In this document: positions 1 through 6,785 of the stretch, piece after piece
Layout: every line of letters begins with the position of its first letter
Numbering within the stretch: the first letter of the stretch is position 1
NCBI RefSeq assembly: GCF_009882985.1
Contig: NZ_WTUZ01000040.1
Location: forward strand, 248,001 to 312,000
Length of the DNA: 64,000 bases
Origin: Paenibacillus silvestris
GTDB taxonomy: Bacteria > Bacillota > Bacilli > Paenibacillales > NBRC-103111
Direction: 5' to 3'
The notes under the pieces: model-generated
Database searches by the model: none
What the model saw: the letters and a program-made list of their open reading frames with translations, nothing else
What the model was told of the DNA's origin: nothing
Translations under genes and position numbers: made by a program

Positions 1-562
1 CTTTCATAGCATCTGTGACAACTAGGATCGTGCGAAAATACGCTGGTTCAACGAGCAAATAAGCAGGATCACCACCGAAAAACGCAATGATTTTATTAAT
101 CACACCAGTTTCCGGTGAGAGGAGCAGCGTGATAATTCCTCCATAAACGACCCAGGATACGAACCTTGGAAGGTAGACGGCCGTTTGGAGTGACTTTTTG
201 AACCATACGACACGTATTTCATTTAGTGCAAGCGCTAGCAAAATAGGACATAGGAATCCGCTTATCATTTTGTACAAACTAATGAGCAAGGTATTCTTGA
301 ACGCATTCAGAAACATATCGGACTCGAACAGCATCTGGAAATATTTGAATCCTACCCAATGGCTGCCCGAAAATCCTTGTATGGCGTTGTAATCCATAAA
401 GGCAATGCTGACACCGTAAAGCGGAAGATAATCAAATAGGAGCACCCATAAGAATGCTGGAACTAGCAGGACATACAACAGCTTATATTTCCAAATCCTC
501 CTTATCTGCCTGTGTAACGGCTTTTCTTTTGTATTTGTCATGCTGGCGGTCATCAGTTCCAT
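1..562 (-). CDS. Carbohydrate ABC transporter permease, LplB/YteP type (3' end cut by window)
   Basis: Reading the minus strand from an ATG at 562 gives 187 codons that run off the left edge without a stop. An AGGAGGG ribosome site lies 7 bases upstream. After a basic N-terminus there is a first membrane segment near residues 28-48 (YVLLVPAFLWVLLFDYLP), then the family phrase GVSIAFMDYN near residue 52 and LALALNEIR near residue 118, both typical of the inner-membrane permease of CUT1 sugar importers. The EAA loop that contacts the ATPase would lie beyond the window. Its solute-binding protein and second permease should be outside to the left. It closely resembles the permease at 38426-39331 in layout. 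The family call is firm; the substrate is unknown. Confidence 0.88.
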   Translation of the reverse strand, partial: MELMTASMTNTKEKPLHRQIRRIWKYKLLYVLLVPAFLWVLLFDYLPLYGVSIAFMDYNAIQGFSGSHWVGFKYFQMLFESDMFLNAFKNTLLISLYKMISGFLCPILLALALNEIRVVWFKKSLQTAVYLPRFVSWVVYGGIITLLLSPETGVINKIIAFFGGDPAYLLVEPAYFRTILVVTDAMK

Positions 563-737
563 TTCAATTCCCTCCTGTCCGACCTCTATCTCTAACTTTT
601 CTAGCCAAGAAAGTGTTTATAGAATAAGCTTATCGGAAATCAAAGGAGTGGAAAACCTGAGTGAAGGACAAAAATACGGGGTAAAAGTCTTTTTTTGATG
701 ACTATTTAGCTTGGTAAAAGCTTGTACATACAAAAAA

Positions 738-766
738 TTGCTTTGCTGACGAACATGTGTTAAGAT
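738..766 (+). promoter_or_regulatory. Sigma-A-type promoter of the cold-shock gene
   Basis: TTGCTT (738-743), a 17-base spacer, TAAGAT (761-766). Transcription would start near 773, leaving a leader of about 125 bases before the start codon, as is usual for csp genes. Confidence 0.6.
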
Positions 767-799
767 ACAAATATAAATCGACTTCGCATAAATTCACAT

Positions 800-840
800 A
801 TTGAAAAGGTGATCATTTGTGTAATGGTAACTTTTTCAAT
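800..840 (+). promoter_or_regulatory. Hairpin in the csp 5' leader (possible cold-responsive element)
   Basis: Bases 800-809 (ATTGAAAAGG) pair with 831-840 (CTTTTTCAAT), 10 pairs including one G-T, loop of 21 bases. Leaders of csp mRNAs in other bacteria refold with temperature; a similar role here is inference. Confidence 0.4.
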
Positions 841-897
841 GTGTGATTTTTTTTGTCGAAAAATACATGTTAAATAACTTTTTGGAGGTAACACATT

Positions 898-1098
898 ATG
901 GAAACAGGTACAGTGAAATGGTTTAACGCAGAGAAAGGCTTTGGCTTTATCGAAATGGAAGGCGGAAATGACGTATTCGTACATTTCTCCGCAATTCAAG
1001 GCGACGGATTCAAATCTTTGGACGAAGGTCAACGCGTTCAATTTAACGTAGCTCAAGGCAACCGCGGTCCACAAGCCGAGAACGTTGTTAAACTGTAA
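898..1098 (+). CDS. Cold-shock protein (CspA family)
   Basis: A complete 66-aa single cold-shock domain that binds single-stranded RNA and DNA and melts RNA structure at low temperature. Residues 15-20 KGFGFI are RNP-1 and 26-30 VFVHF are RNP-2; the opening METGTVKWFN is the family standard. TTGGAGG lies 9 bases before the ATG. The long leader and the terminator directly after the stop make it mainly a single-gene transcript, with ydjO reachable by readthrough. Length matches the family. Which csp paralogue it is cannot be told from one window. Confidence 0.97.
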   Translation: METGTVKWFNAEKGFGFIEMEGGNDVFVHFSAIQGDGFKSLDEGQRVQFNVAQGNRGPQAENVVKL

Positions 1099-1114
1099 TA
1101 CACAGATACACAAG

Positions 1115-1150
1115 AAACTGTCCTTAACATGTGTTAAGGGCAGTTTTTTT
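1115..1150 (+). terminator. Terminator between csp and ydjO
   Basis: AACTGTCCTTAACA pairs with the following TGTTAAGGGCAGTT, then seven T. It lies just before the ydjO ribosome site, so readthrough could set the csp:ydjO ratio. Confidence 0.75.
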
Positions 1151-1169
1151 ATCTAAGGAGGAGTACACG

Positions 1170-1400
1170 ATGTATTTTCGAAGAAAATCAATCGAGGAGA
1201 TCCCTCAGGAGATCACCAAAATCTGGGCCTGCAAGAAGGACGATTGTAATGGTTGGATTCGAGATAATTTTGCCTTTGAATACGCCCCAACTTGTCACCA
1301 GTGCCTCTCTCCCATGATTAGCAGTGTAAAAATGCTTCCGATTCTTTCCAATCCCAACACCGATATGAAGTCCCTTATTAAAGGAAGACAGATTTCGTAA
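1170..1400 (+). CDS. ydjO: Cold-inducible YdjO-family protein
   Basis: A 76-aa protein beginning MYFRRKSIEEIPQEITKIW. The ATG at 1170 is chosen over the longer frame from 1131 because AAGGAGG sits just upstream of it and the longer start lies inside the csp terminator. Two cysteine pairs, C-x4-C near residues 21-26 and C-x2-C near residues 43-46, look like a small zinc ribbon. The match to the YdjO family (cold-inducible in Bacillus, function unknown) is by the opening motif, the GWIRDNFAF phrase and the cysteine layout. Position directly behind csp, separated only by a terminator, fits a cold-induced readthrough pair. A second terminator follows. Confidence 0.85.
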   Translation: MYFRRKSIEEIPQEITKIWACKKDDCNGWIRDNFAFEYAPTCHQCLSPMISSVKMLPILSNPNTDMKSLIKGRQIS

Positions 1401-1430
1401 CAATCTTTTCCTTGATCAGGTACACCAAAA

Positions 1431-1467
1431 GAGGCTGCGCAGTATTTATGCGACGGCCTTTTTTTCA
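1431..1467 (+). terminator. Terminator after ydjO
   Basis: AGGCTGCGCA and TGCG-ACGGCCT form an imperfect stem around a 7-base loop, followed by seven T. Confidence 0.6.
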
Positions 1468-1510
1468 TATATTTATATAGAAAATGCAGCGGTAACCCCT
1501 GCTTCATCCA

Positions 1511-1930
1511 TTAGCCTGGATAGGTCTCTTTTAGAAATTGTATCGACTCTTTAATTAACGTCCTCAAGACTTGAACATCGATGTCATCTACTTTGTTAAT
1601 GTAGACACAAGCTTTGCCAGTCGTATGCTTTCCGAACTTCTGCAAGAGTGACTCCCGCTGCGAGTCGCCTATTACAAAATATAAACTAATCTTGCCTTTC
1701 CTTGGCGAAAAGCCAACTAGAGGTGCATCACCTTCATGGCCGGTGGCATATTTGTAATGATAAGATCCAAATCCTATAATACTAGGTCCCCACATCTTCG
1801 CAGGGTATCCGGATGTTTCCGTAAAGATATCCAGAAGCTTATAGGCATCTTCCCGCTTCTTGGGGCTATCGACATCTTCAATAAACGCGTTAACACTCGT
1901 GTCGTTTTCCTTCGTCTTTTGTTCATACAT
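1511..1930 (-). CDS. DUF1801 (YdhG-like) protein
   Basis: A 139-aa soluble protein with the DUF1801 signature: residues 1-12 resemble the usual MYELKTKEND opening, followed by REDAYKLLDIF, MWGPSIIGFGSYHYKY and FSPRKGKISLYF. The family has a compact alpha/beta fold and no established biochemical role, and some members are linked to iron-related proteins. The ATG at 1930 matches family N-termini; an in-frame TTG at 1939 has a slightly better placed GGAAG and would add three residues. It converges with ydjO and is divergent from hflX. No signal peptide or membrane segment is seen. Confidence 0.88.
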   Translation of the reverse strand: MYEQKTKENDTSVNAFIEDVDSPKKREDAYKLLDIFTETSGYPAKMWGPSIIGFGSYHYKYATGHEGDAPLVGFSPRKGKISLYFVIGDSQRESLLQKFGKHTTGKACVYINKVDDIDVQVLRTLIKESIQFLKETYPG

Positions 1931-2122
1931 GGGATACAATCACTCGCTTCCATTAGATGTACCGACTTGAAAAGTAACGTATCATGAGTCGCTACAGCTT
2001 GTCAAAACAGCATCTTACAATCTTCAACTGATAAAAAATAATTATAATGATCTCTCCATGATGTCAAGAAGGTTGTCTGTATGATATTCTGATAATAATT
2101 GAAACGAACGGAGGGGTTACGT

Positions 2123-2161
2123 GTGATAGATTTTATCCGAGTTAGATCTTTGCGCCGCTAA
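2123..2161 (+). CDS. Leader peptide of hflX, 12 aa, Arg-x-Arg motif
   Basis: GTG start at 2123 with GGAGGGG six bases upstream, then the peptide (M/V)IDFIRVRSLRR and TAA. The site is far better than chance for such a short frame. Arg6-Val7-Arg8 falls at the same codons as the Arg6-Leu7-Arg8 arrest site of the ErmDL leader peptide (known to stall ribosomes with macrolides). The stop codon sits inside a perfect 5-bp hairpin (2156-2160 with 2167-2171). It is therefore read as a drug-sensing leader peptide that controls the terminator in front of hflX. Translation itself is not proven by sequence. Confidence 0.7.
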   Translation: MIDFIRVRSLRR

Positions 2162-2382
2162 TTGAATAGCGCTCAAGATTCTGTCTGTGTACAGAGGACT
2201 CAGGATAAGTTTGTCCATTTATAACCCTGAATTGTTGCACCTATCGGTGATCAAGAAGCTCAGTTGTAGGAAGGTGACCTCATCTTCTCGACCAACTGTT
2301 GTTTGTTTTCTTGTGTTCACTACGATAGTCAACGTCCTCTCAACCACTGACAACACAAGCCCTGCTTGTGTTGTTTCTTTTT
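2162..2382 (+). promoter_or_regulatory. Structured attenuator leader of hflX
   Basis: Between the leader peptide and hflX are 220 untranslated bases with many local dyads: TCAGG (from about 2200) with CCTGA (near 2230), CAGTTG (near 2261) with CAACTG (near 2293). The key pair is mutually exclusive: CTTGTGTT at 2310-2317 can bind AACACAAG at 2352-2359, which is the 5' arm of the terminator at 2350-2382. Formation of the first would prevent the second. This is the layout of ribosome-mediated transcription attenuation. Confidence 0.65.
2350..2382 (+). terminator. Intrinsic terminator upstream of hflX (attenuator)
   Basis: An 11-bp perfect stem (2350-2360 with 2364-2374), a 3-base loop, then TTCTTTTT. 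It ends 28 bases before the hflX start, so it must be overcome for hflX to be made. Confidence 0.9.
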
Positions 2383-2410
2383 ACCTCCTAATTTGAAAGG
2401 ATGATGACCT

Positions 2411-3676
2411 ATGGAACAACAGAAAGAGAAAGCGATTATTATCGGTGTCAATCCACCAAACCGACCTGATTTTGCCTATTCGATGGAAGAATTGAGCAAC
2501 CTGGCTGAAGCCTGTCACATTGAAGTGGTTGGCGAGCTTTCGCAGAAAGTGACTCGTGTGAGTCCCTCCCACTACATGGGAACAGGAAAAATACAAGAGT
2601 TATCTGCCTTAATCACAGAGAAGGAAGCTTCAGTCATTATCTGTAACGATGAGCTAACCCCCTCTCAGATTCGAAACTTGGAATCTTCTCTTGACTGCAA
2701 AGTCATTGACAGGACGATCTTGATTCTAGACATTTTTGGGGAGCGTGCTCAAACAAGGGAAGCCCAGCTGCAAGTTGAGGTCGCACAGCTCCACTACATG
2801 CTCCCAAGACTCGTCGGATTGAGAGAGTCCTTAGGACGCCAAGGAGGCGGAGCAGGCTTGAAAAACCGGGGATCAGGTGAAACGAAGCTTGAACTCGACC
2901 GCCGCAAAATCGAGGATCGCATCGCGGCCTTGCAGTCAGAGTTAGAGAAACTTGTAGGCCGGCGTCAAACACAGCGAAAGCAGCGGCGCAAAAACGAGGT
3001 ACCCGTTATTTGTCTAGTAGGCTATACGAACGCGGGCAAATCCAGTCTCATGAATGCCATGATTGAACAGTATAACCCGCGAGCACTTAAACAAGTTTTT
3101 ACCAAAGACATGTTGTTCGCCACATTGGAGACTTCTGTTCGAAACATTACCCTGCCTGACCGTAAAACGTTTCTGCTAACAGACACGGTAGGGTTCGTAA
3201 GCCAGCTCCCCCACCATTTAGTCAAAGCATTTCGCTCTACTTTGGAAGAAGTCGCGGAGGCAGATCTGTTGATTCAAGTCGTGGATGCCTCTAACCCCGA
3301 ATATGAAAAGCACATTCAGGTAACTAATGACACGTTGAAAGAACTTGGCGCAGATCATATTCCAATGATTTTTGCTTATAATAAATCGGATTTAACGGAT
3401 CTTGTCTACCCTCGACTAGAAGAGGATCTTGTTTACCTTTCAGCAAAGCAGAATAGCGGAATCGAAGAGCTGACTCAGCTGATTCGCGAACATATTTTCC
3501 AGAATTACATGGCCTGCGAAATTTTGATTCCTTATGAGCAAGGTCGATTGGTCGCTTATTTCAATGAACATGCTCATATTCAGTCAACCATCTATGAGCC
3601 GGATGGAACACGTCTTAAGCTGGAATGCCGTGTATCCGACTTTCAACAGTTCCGCGATGAATTTCAGCAGCTCTAA
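2411..3676 (+). CDS. hflX: GTPase HflX (ribosome-splitting/rescue factor)
   Basis: A 421-aa GTPase of the HflX family, which binds the 50S subunit and splits stalled ribosomes. Residues 1-110 are the N-terminal HflX domain, followed by the family phrase GRQGGGAGLKNRGSGETKLE and a helical linker near 130-195. The G domain starts near residue 200: P-loop GYTNAGKSS (about 203), DTVGF (G3, about 258), NKSD (G4, about 324). AAGGA lies about 9 bases before the ATG. Full length for the family. It is the only gene behind a leader-peptide attenuator; HflX homologues in Listeria (HflXr) are known to give lincomycin/erythromycin resistance and to be controlled by attenuation, so this copy may be of that type. 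A shared hairpin separates it from the convergent azoR. Confidence 0.96.
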   Translation: MEQQKEKAIIIGVNPPNRPDFAYSMEELSNLAEACHIEVVGELSQKVTRVSPSHYMGTGKIQELSALITEKEASVIICNDELTPSQIRNLESSLDCKVIDRTILILDIFGERAQTREAQLQVEVAQLHYMLPRLVGLRESLGRQGGGAGLKNRGSGETKLELDRRKIEDRIAALQSELEKLVGRRQTQRKQRRKNEVPVICLVGYTNAGKSSLMNAMIEQYNPRALKQVFTKDMLFATLETSVRNITLPDRKTFLLTDTVGFVSQLPHHLVKAFRSTLEEVAEADLLIQVVDASNPEYEKHIQVTNDTLKELGADHIPMIFAYNKSDLTDLVYPRLEEDLVYLSAKQNSGIEELTQLIREHIFQNYMACEILIPYEQGRLVAYFNEHAHIQSTIYEPDGTRLKLECRVSDFQQFRDEFQQL

Positions 3677-3690
3677 GGTATAACATAAAA

Positions 3691-3719
3691 AACAGCGCAT
3701 CTGAAAAGATGCGCTGTTT
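3691..3719. terminator. Bidirectional terminator between hflX and azoR
   Basis: AACAGCGCATCT and AGATGCGCTGTT form a 12-bp stem around GAAA. The minus-strand side has six T, so it is strongest for azoR; the plus side has only TTT. Confidence 0.85.
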
Positions 3720-3737
3720 GAATATACAATATAATTC

Positions 3738-4373
3738 TTAGAATTGCTTTGCTACTTCTTTCGCTTTTACAATTGCATTTGCTTTAATTTCTGCAGCTTT
3801 ATCAGGTGCAGCAGCCATGCCTTCAACGAAGATGCCTTCGAAGCTAGGTACGCCAGTGAACATCATGATTTTTTTCAAGTAGCTGTGTCCTGACTCGAAG
3901 CCCACTGCTGGACCTTCTGTGTAAACACCGCCAGAAGCTTGGATATGAACTGCTTTCTTGTTGTTAAGCAAACCAACAGGACCTTCAGCTGTGTATTTGA
4001 ATGTTTTACCAGCTGCACAGATCGCATCGATGTATGCTTTCATAACTGGAGGGAAAGAGAAGTTCCACATTGGGGATACATACACGTATTTGTCTGCGGA
4101 TATGTATTGATCCACGATTTCACCAAGACGTGCAATTTTAGCTTGCTCATCTGCTGTTAGTGCGCTGAATTCAGTACCTGCGCCAAGTTTTCCCCAACCG
4201 CTCAATACGTCGCCATCGATTTGTGGAACATTCGTTTTGAACAAATCGATATGGATAACTTCGTCACCAGGATTTGTTTCACGGTAAGTTTCGATAAATT
4301 CTTTACCAACCGCCATGCTATAAGAAGCTTGGTGATCATTTGGGTTTGCTGTAATGTAAAGTACAGTTGCCAT
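3738..4373 (-). CDS. azoR: FMN-dependent NADH azoreductase
   Basis: A 211-aa flavodoxin-fold protein that reduces azo bonds and quinones with NADH and bound FMN. The opening MATVLYITANPNDHQASYSM is the flavin-phosphate loop of the family, and PMWNFSFPPVMKAYIDAI near residue 101 is the FMN/active-site segment. GAGAG lies just before the ATG. It stands alone between the hflX/azoR terminator and a promoter whose spacer is a perfect palindrome (4422-4440). In Bacillus, paralogues are repressed by MarR/DUF24 regulators that sense quinones; similar control is likely, but no regulator gene is adjacent. Confidence 0.95.
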   Translation of the reverse strand: MATVLYITANPNDHQASYSMAVGKEFIETYRETNPGDEVIHIDLFKTNVPQIDGDVLSGWGKLGAGTEFSALTADEQAKIARLGEIVDQYISADKYVYVSPMWNFSFPPVMKAYIDAICAAGKTFKYTAEGPVGLLNNKKAVHIQASGGVYTEGPAVGFESGHSYLKKIMMFTGVPSFEGIFVEGMAAAPDKAAEIKANAIVKAKEVAKQF

Positions 4374-4416
4374 GGTTTCACTCTCTCATTCTGTAATTTA
4401 ATTTGTTACAATTTTT

Positions 4417-4444
4417 ATTATAACTTATTTTTAATAAGTTGCAA
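4417..4444 (-). promoter_or_regulatory. azoR promoter
   Basis: On the minus strand TTGCAA (4444-4439), 16-base spacer, TATAAT (4422-4417). The spacer is almost exactly filled by the palindrome at 4422-4440. Confidence 0.75.
4422..4440. promoter_or_regulatory. Perfect inverted repeat operator in the azoR promoter spacer
   Basis: AACTTATT-TTT-AATAAGTT, 8-bp arms, 3-base centre, lying between the -35 and -10. A dimeric repressor bound here would block RNA polymerase. A MarR/HxlR-type regulator is the likely partner by analogy. Confidence 0.65.
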
Positions 4445-4505
4445 GCAAAATGTTATTTATCTACTTTCAGAGTATAACACAGTTAAAATAAGCGCGATAT
4501 GGATA

Positions 4506-4530
4506 AGAAAAAGACTGCACAAGGCAGCCT
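4506..4530 (-). terminator. Terminator of the SleB-like gene
   Basis: On the minus strand AGGCTGC and GCAGTCT form a 7-bp stem with a short loop, followed by TTTTTC. Confidence 0.65.
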
Positions 4531-4538
4531 TTTTAGGT

Positions 4539-5177
4539 CTAAACGGTAAACGCGTGATTACCAATCGTAATCTTCGTCATTCTTTTTTTGCTCCAAGCTG
4601 CTTTGGCAATGACAGGATTGTAAAAATAAAGGGCACCTGTTGTTGGATCCGCACCATTCAAAGCGGCTATTGCCGCGCGGTAAGCTGTTTCATTAGGCTT
4701 GAGAGCGAACTGGCCATCATCAATAGATGAGAATTGACCAGGCTGATGAATAACCTCTGTGATGGAATCTGGAAATTGTTCGGATTGAACGCGATTCAGA
4801 ACGACAGCGCCCACGGCAACTTGTCCTTCAAAAGATTCCCCGCGAGCTTCGGAATGAATGATTCGTGCCAGCTCGTCCAGCACCGACTGTTTGGGAGAAA
4901 TGGTCTTCTTCAGCTTGGACAATGTCTGGGAATCGGCTTCACCATCAGCTGTCAACCCGTAGCTGGATTGGAATTTCTTAACCGCACTCTTCGTTTGACT
5001 ACCATAATAGCCAGTAATGCCAGCATGAAAGTACCCGAGAGCGCTTAATCTTTCTTGCAAATCCAACACTTGGTCACTTTGCGCGCCCTGGGATAAAGAT
5101 TGCGCGCTGACCGGAGCAGCTATCCCCATAATACCAAGGGAACATACGCAGATTAGAGCCTGTACTTTTTTCTTCAT
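4539..5177 (-). CDS. Secreted SleB-like cell wall hydrolase
   Basis: A 212-aa exported enzyme. Residues 1-25 are a signal peptide ending near VSAQS. Residues 33-92 are a peptidoglycan-binding domain (VLDLQERLSALGYFHAGITGYYG). Residues 100-212 are a Hydrolase_2 (SleB) domain with the catalytic glutamate in IIHSEARGE and the phrases VAVGAVVLNRVQS and ALYFYNP. This pair of domains is that of spore cortex-lytic enzyme SleB, a lytic transglycosylase that opens cortex peptidoglycan in germination. Vegetative wall hydrolases share the layout, so the exact role is open. An AGGAGG site lies upstream. Single-gene unit with its own terminator. Confidence 0.9.
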   Translation of the reverse strand: MKKKVQALICVCSLGIMGIAAPVSAQSLSQGAQSDQVLDLQERLSALGYFHAGITGYYGSQTKSAVKKFQSSYGLTADGEADSQTLSKLKKTISPKQSVLDELARIIHSEARGESFEGQVAVGAVVLNRVQSEQFPDSITEVIHQPGQFSSIDDGQFALKPNETAYRAAIAALNGADPTTGALYFYNPVIAKAAWSKKRMTKITIGNHAFTV

Positions 5178-5356
5178 GTTTCAAGATAACCTCCTCTTCC
5201 TTTTACGCGCTGCATGTGGCAACAACATACAGCATTACAAATTTAGGGGTGTTGATCCGACTCAAGATGTCGCCATACACGCTCTATTAATAAGAACCAG
5301 CCTCAAGCTGTATCTATACACTTCGCAAGCTAACCCCTTTAAAGGTCGCAAACAAA

Positions 5357-5386
5357 AGAACCTGAGGTAGAAGTCCCCAGGTTCTT
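5357..5386 (-). terminator. Terminator of the cysteine-desulfidase-like gene
   Basis: AAGAACCTG and CAGGTTCTT form a 9-bp stem; the minus-strand tail is TTCTTTTGTTTG. Confidence 0.7.
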
Positions 5387-5391
5387 GCTGT

Positions 5392-6672
5392 TTACAGCTC
5401 TTTATTTAGCATCATTTCGAGAACCAATTTATCCATCTCGGACGTTGCTTCATTCCCAATTCGACAGAAGTTATCGATTGTCTTCTCTGCATCATTTTCA
5501 ATAAATCCATTGGTTGAGGATATGGATTTCCCTTTAGAAGCCAGAAGCGCGGATTGTACCGCTGCGCTCGTACAAGTCGCAACTTTCATGGCGCAGCCGC
5601 CTTTGGCTCCATCGCACATCATGCCGGTCACATTACCGAGCATGTTCTGGATGGCAGCCCTGATCTCGGGTTTCCCTCCGCCAAGCAGGTAGGTAATCCC
5701 GCAGCTTGCCCCCGTACCCGATACGGTCACGCCACATAACGCGGATAATCGCCCAAATTTCGATTTAATATGAATCGTAACCAAGTGGCTTAGAGCTACC
5801 GCGCGAATGAGTTGCTCCTCTGAAGCGCCAAGCCTTTCGGCAGCCGCCACGACAGGATTAGTGGCGGCAATGCCTTGATTGCCGCTGCCCGAATTCGCCA
5901 TGACGGGCAGGGTTGAGCCAGCCATGCGGGCATCCGATCCTGCTGCAGCAAGTGCCATGGCATGGGAGATTAAATCATCGGATAAAATACCCCGCTGCAC
6001 ATTCTCTTTTATCGTCTTCCCAACTTCAAGACCATACGAATGTGTCAGGCCATCTAGTCCTGCCTTGCGATTCAATTCGATGCTTTGCTTGACCAAATGC
6101 AGCTCTCCAAGATCGACGGTATGCACGAAGTCAACAATTGAGTCGATCGTCAGCGCGCTCCGCTCCTCTTTGGAGCTCTTGAAGCTTGCGTTGGCACAGC
6201 CTCCGGTATCCACAATCTTCCCGTCGACTTCTATCAACGTTATATTCGTGTGGTTGTCTGTAATAACAACCTTCGCGTACCTTTGCTGGGCTTCAATCAT
6301 GACTTCAATATATAATTTAATGGCTGTTTCAGCGAGATGTACAACAGCAATACCCTGCTCGACCATTGCCCGAGCCTCTGCAATAGCTGATGGATTAATG
6401 TCAGCGAGAACTTCTAGCTGCTTCTCCGCATTACCGGCAATTGCCCCTAATGCAGCGACAAAATCGATCCCCGTCTGGCCCGTACCGGGTATGCCAACGG
6501 CTAAGGCATTTTTGATGATACCTGCGCTTGCACGAACGGTAATTTTGTCAATTTTACCGTCAACATAGGTCCTTGCTTTAGCCGCTGCTAAAGCAATCGC
6601 GACTGGCTCCGTACAGCCAAGCGCAACAACAAGTTCATCGCTAAGAATGCTAATGAATGTTTCCGTTTTCAT
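5392..6672 (-). CDS. L-cysteine desulfidase-like protein (UPF0597/CyuA family)
   Basis: A 426-aa cytoplasmic protein related to E. coli CyuA (YhaM), which breaks cysteine into pyruvate, ammonia and sulfide. The alpha/beta dehydratase-like fold is shared with the iron-sulfur L-serine dehydratase. Cysteines for a [4Fe-4S] cluster are visible: GCTEP near residue 20, GTGASCGITYLLGGG near 330 and MMCDGAKGGCAMK near 358. The ATG at 6672 is chosen because AGGAGGG sits eight bases before it; the longer frame begins upstream of that site. It has its own promoter (6725-6754) and a terminator, so it is probably transcribed alone, downstream of an MFS gene. Confidence 0.9.
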   Translation of the reverse strand: MKTETFISILSDELVVALGCTEPVAIALAAAKARTYVDGKIDKITVRASAGIIKNALAVGIPGTGQTGIDFVAALGAIAGNAEKQLEVLADINPSAIAEARAMVEQGIAVVHLAETAIKLYIEVMIEAQQRYAKVVITDNHTNITLIEVDGKIVDTGGCANASFKSSKEERSALTIDSIVDFVHTVDLGELHLVKQSIELNRKAGLDGLTHSYGLEVGKTIKENVQRGILSDDLISHAMALAAAGSDARMAGSTLPVMANSGSGNQGIAATNPVVAAAERLGASEEQLIRAVALSHLVTIHIKSKFGRLSALCGVTVSGTGASCGITYLLGGGKPEIRAAIQNMLGNVTGMMCDGAKGGCAMKVATCTSAAVQSALLASKGKSISSTNGFIENDAEKTIDNFCRIGNEATSEMDKLVLEMMLNKEL

Positions 6673-6692
6673 GATGTACCCTCCTGACACCG

Positions 6693-6710
6693 AAAGGTAC
6701 AATGACCTTT
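6693..6710 (-). promoter_or_regulatory. Short hairpin in the leader of the desulfidase gene
   Basis: AAAGGT-ACAATG-ACCTTT, an exact 6-bp inverted repeat between the promoter and the ribosome site. It could be an operator or a leader hairpin. Confidence 0.35.
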
Positions 6711-6724
6711 TGAATGATGAATAA

Positions 6725-6754
6725 AATATACTATAACTGCTTCATTTCGTTCAA
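6725..6754 (-). promoter_or_regulatory. Promoter of the desulfidase-like gene
   Basis: Minus strand TTGAAC (6754-6749), 18-base spacer, TATATT (6730-6725). Confidence 0.55.
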
Positions 6755-6785
6755 CTCACTAATATTGGGTACGCTTCAATTCCGC

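Larger units (their letters stand above)
563..897. other. Gap between ABC permease and csp: csp promoter and long leader
   Basis: The first 170 bases show no gene and no clear hairpin. The rest holds the csp promoter (738-766) and about 125 bases of untranslated leader with a 10-bp hairpin at 800-840. Confidence 0.6.

Noticed and set aside
760..1113. A 117-codon minus-strand frame antisense to csp
   Set aside because: It lies wholly over the csp leader and gene, has no ribosome site, and its composition is that of a complement strand.
1131..1169. Longer YdjO start upstream of 1170
   Set aside because: It would lie within the csp terminator and lacks a ribosome site; the ATG at 1170 has AAGGAGG.
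5879..6568. A 229-codon plus-strand frame opposite the cysteine desulfidase gene
   Set aside because: Shadow of an enzyme with recognisable iron-sulfur motifs; composition is biased as expected for a complement.
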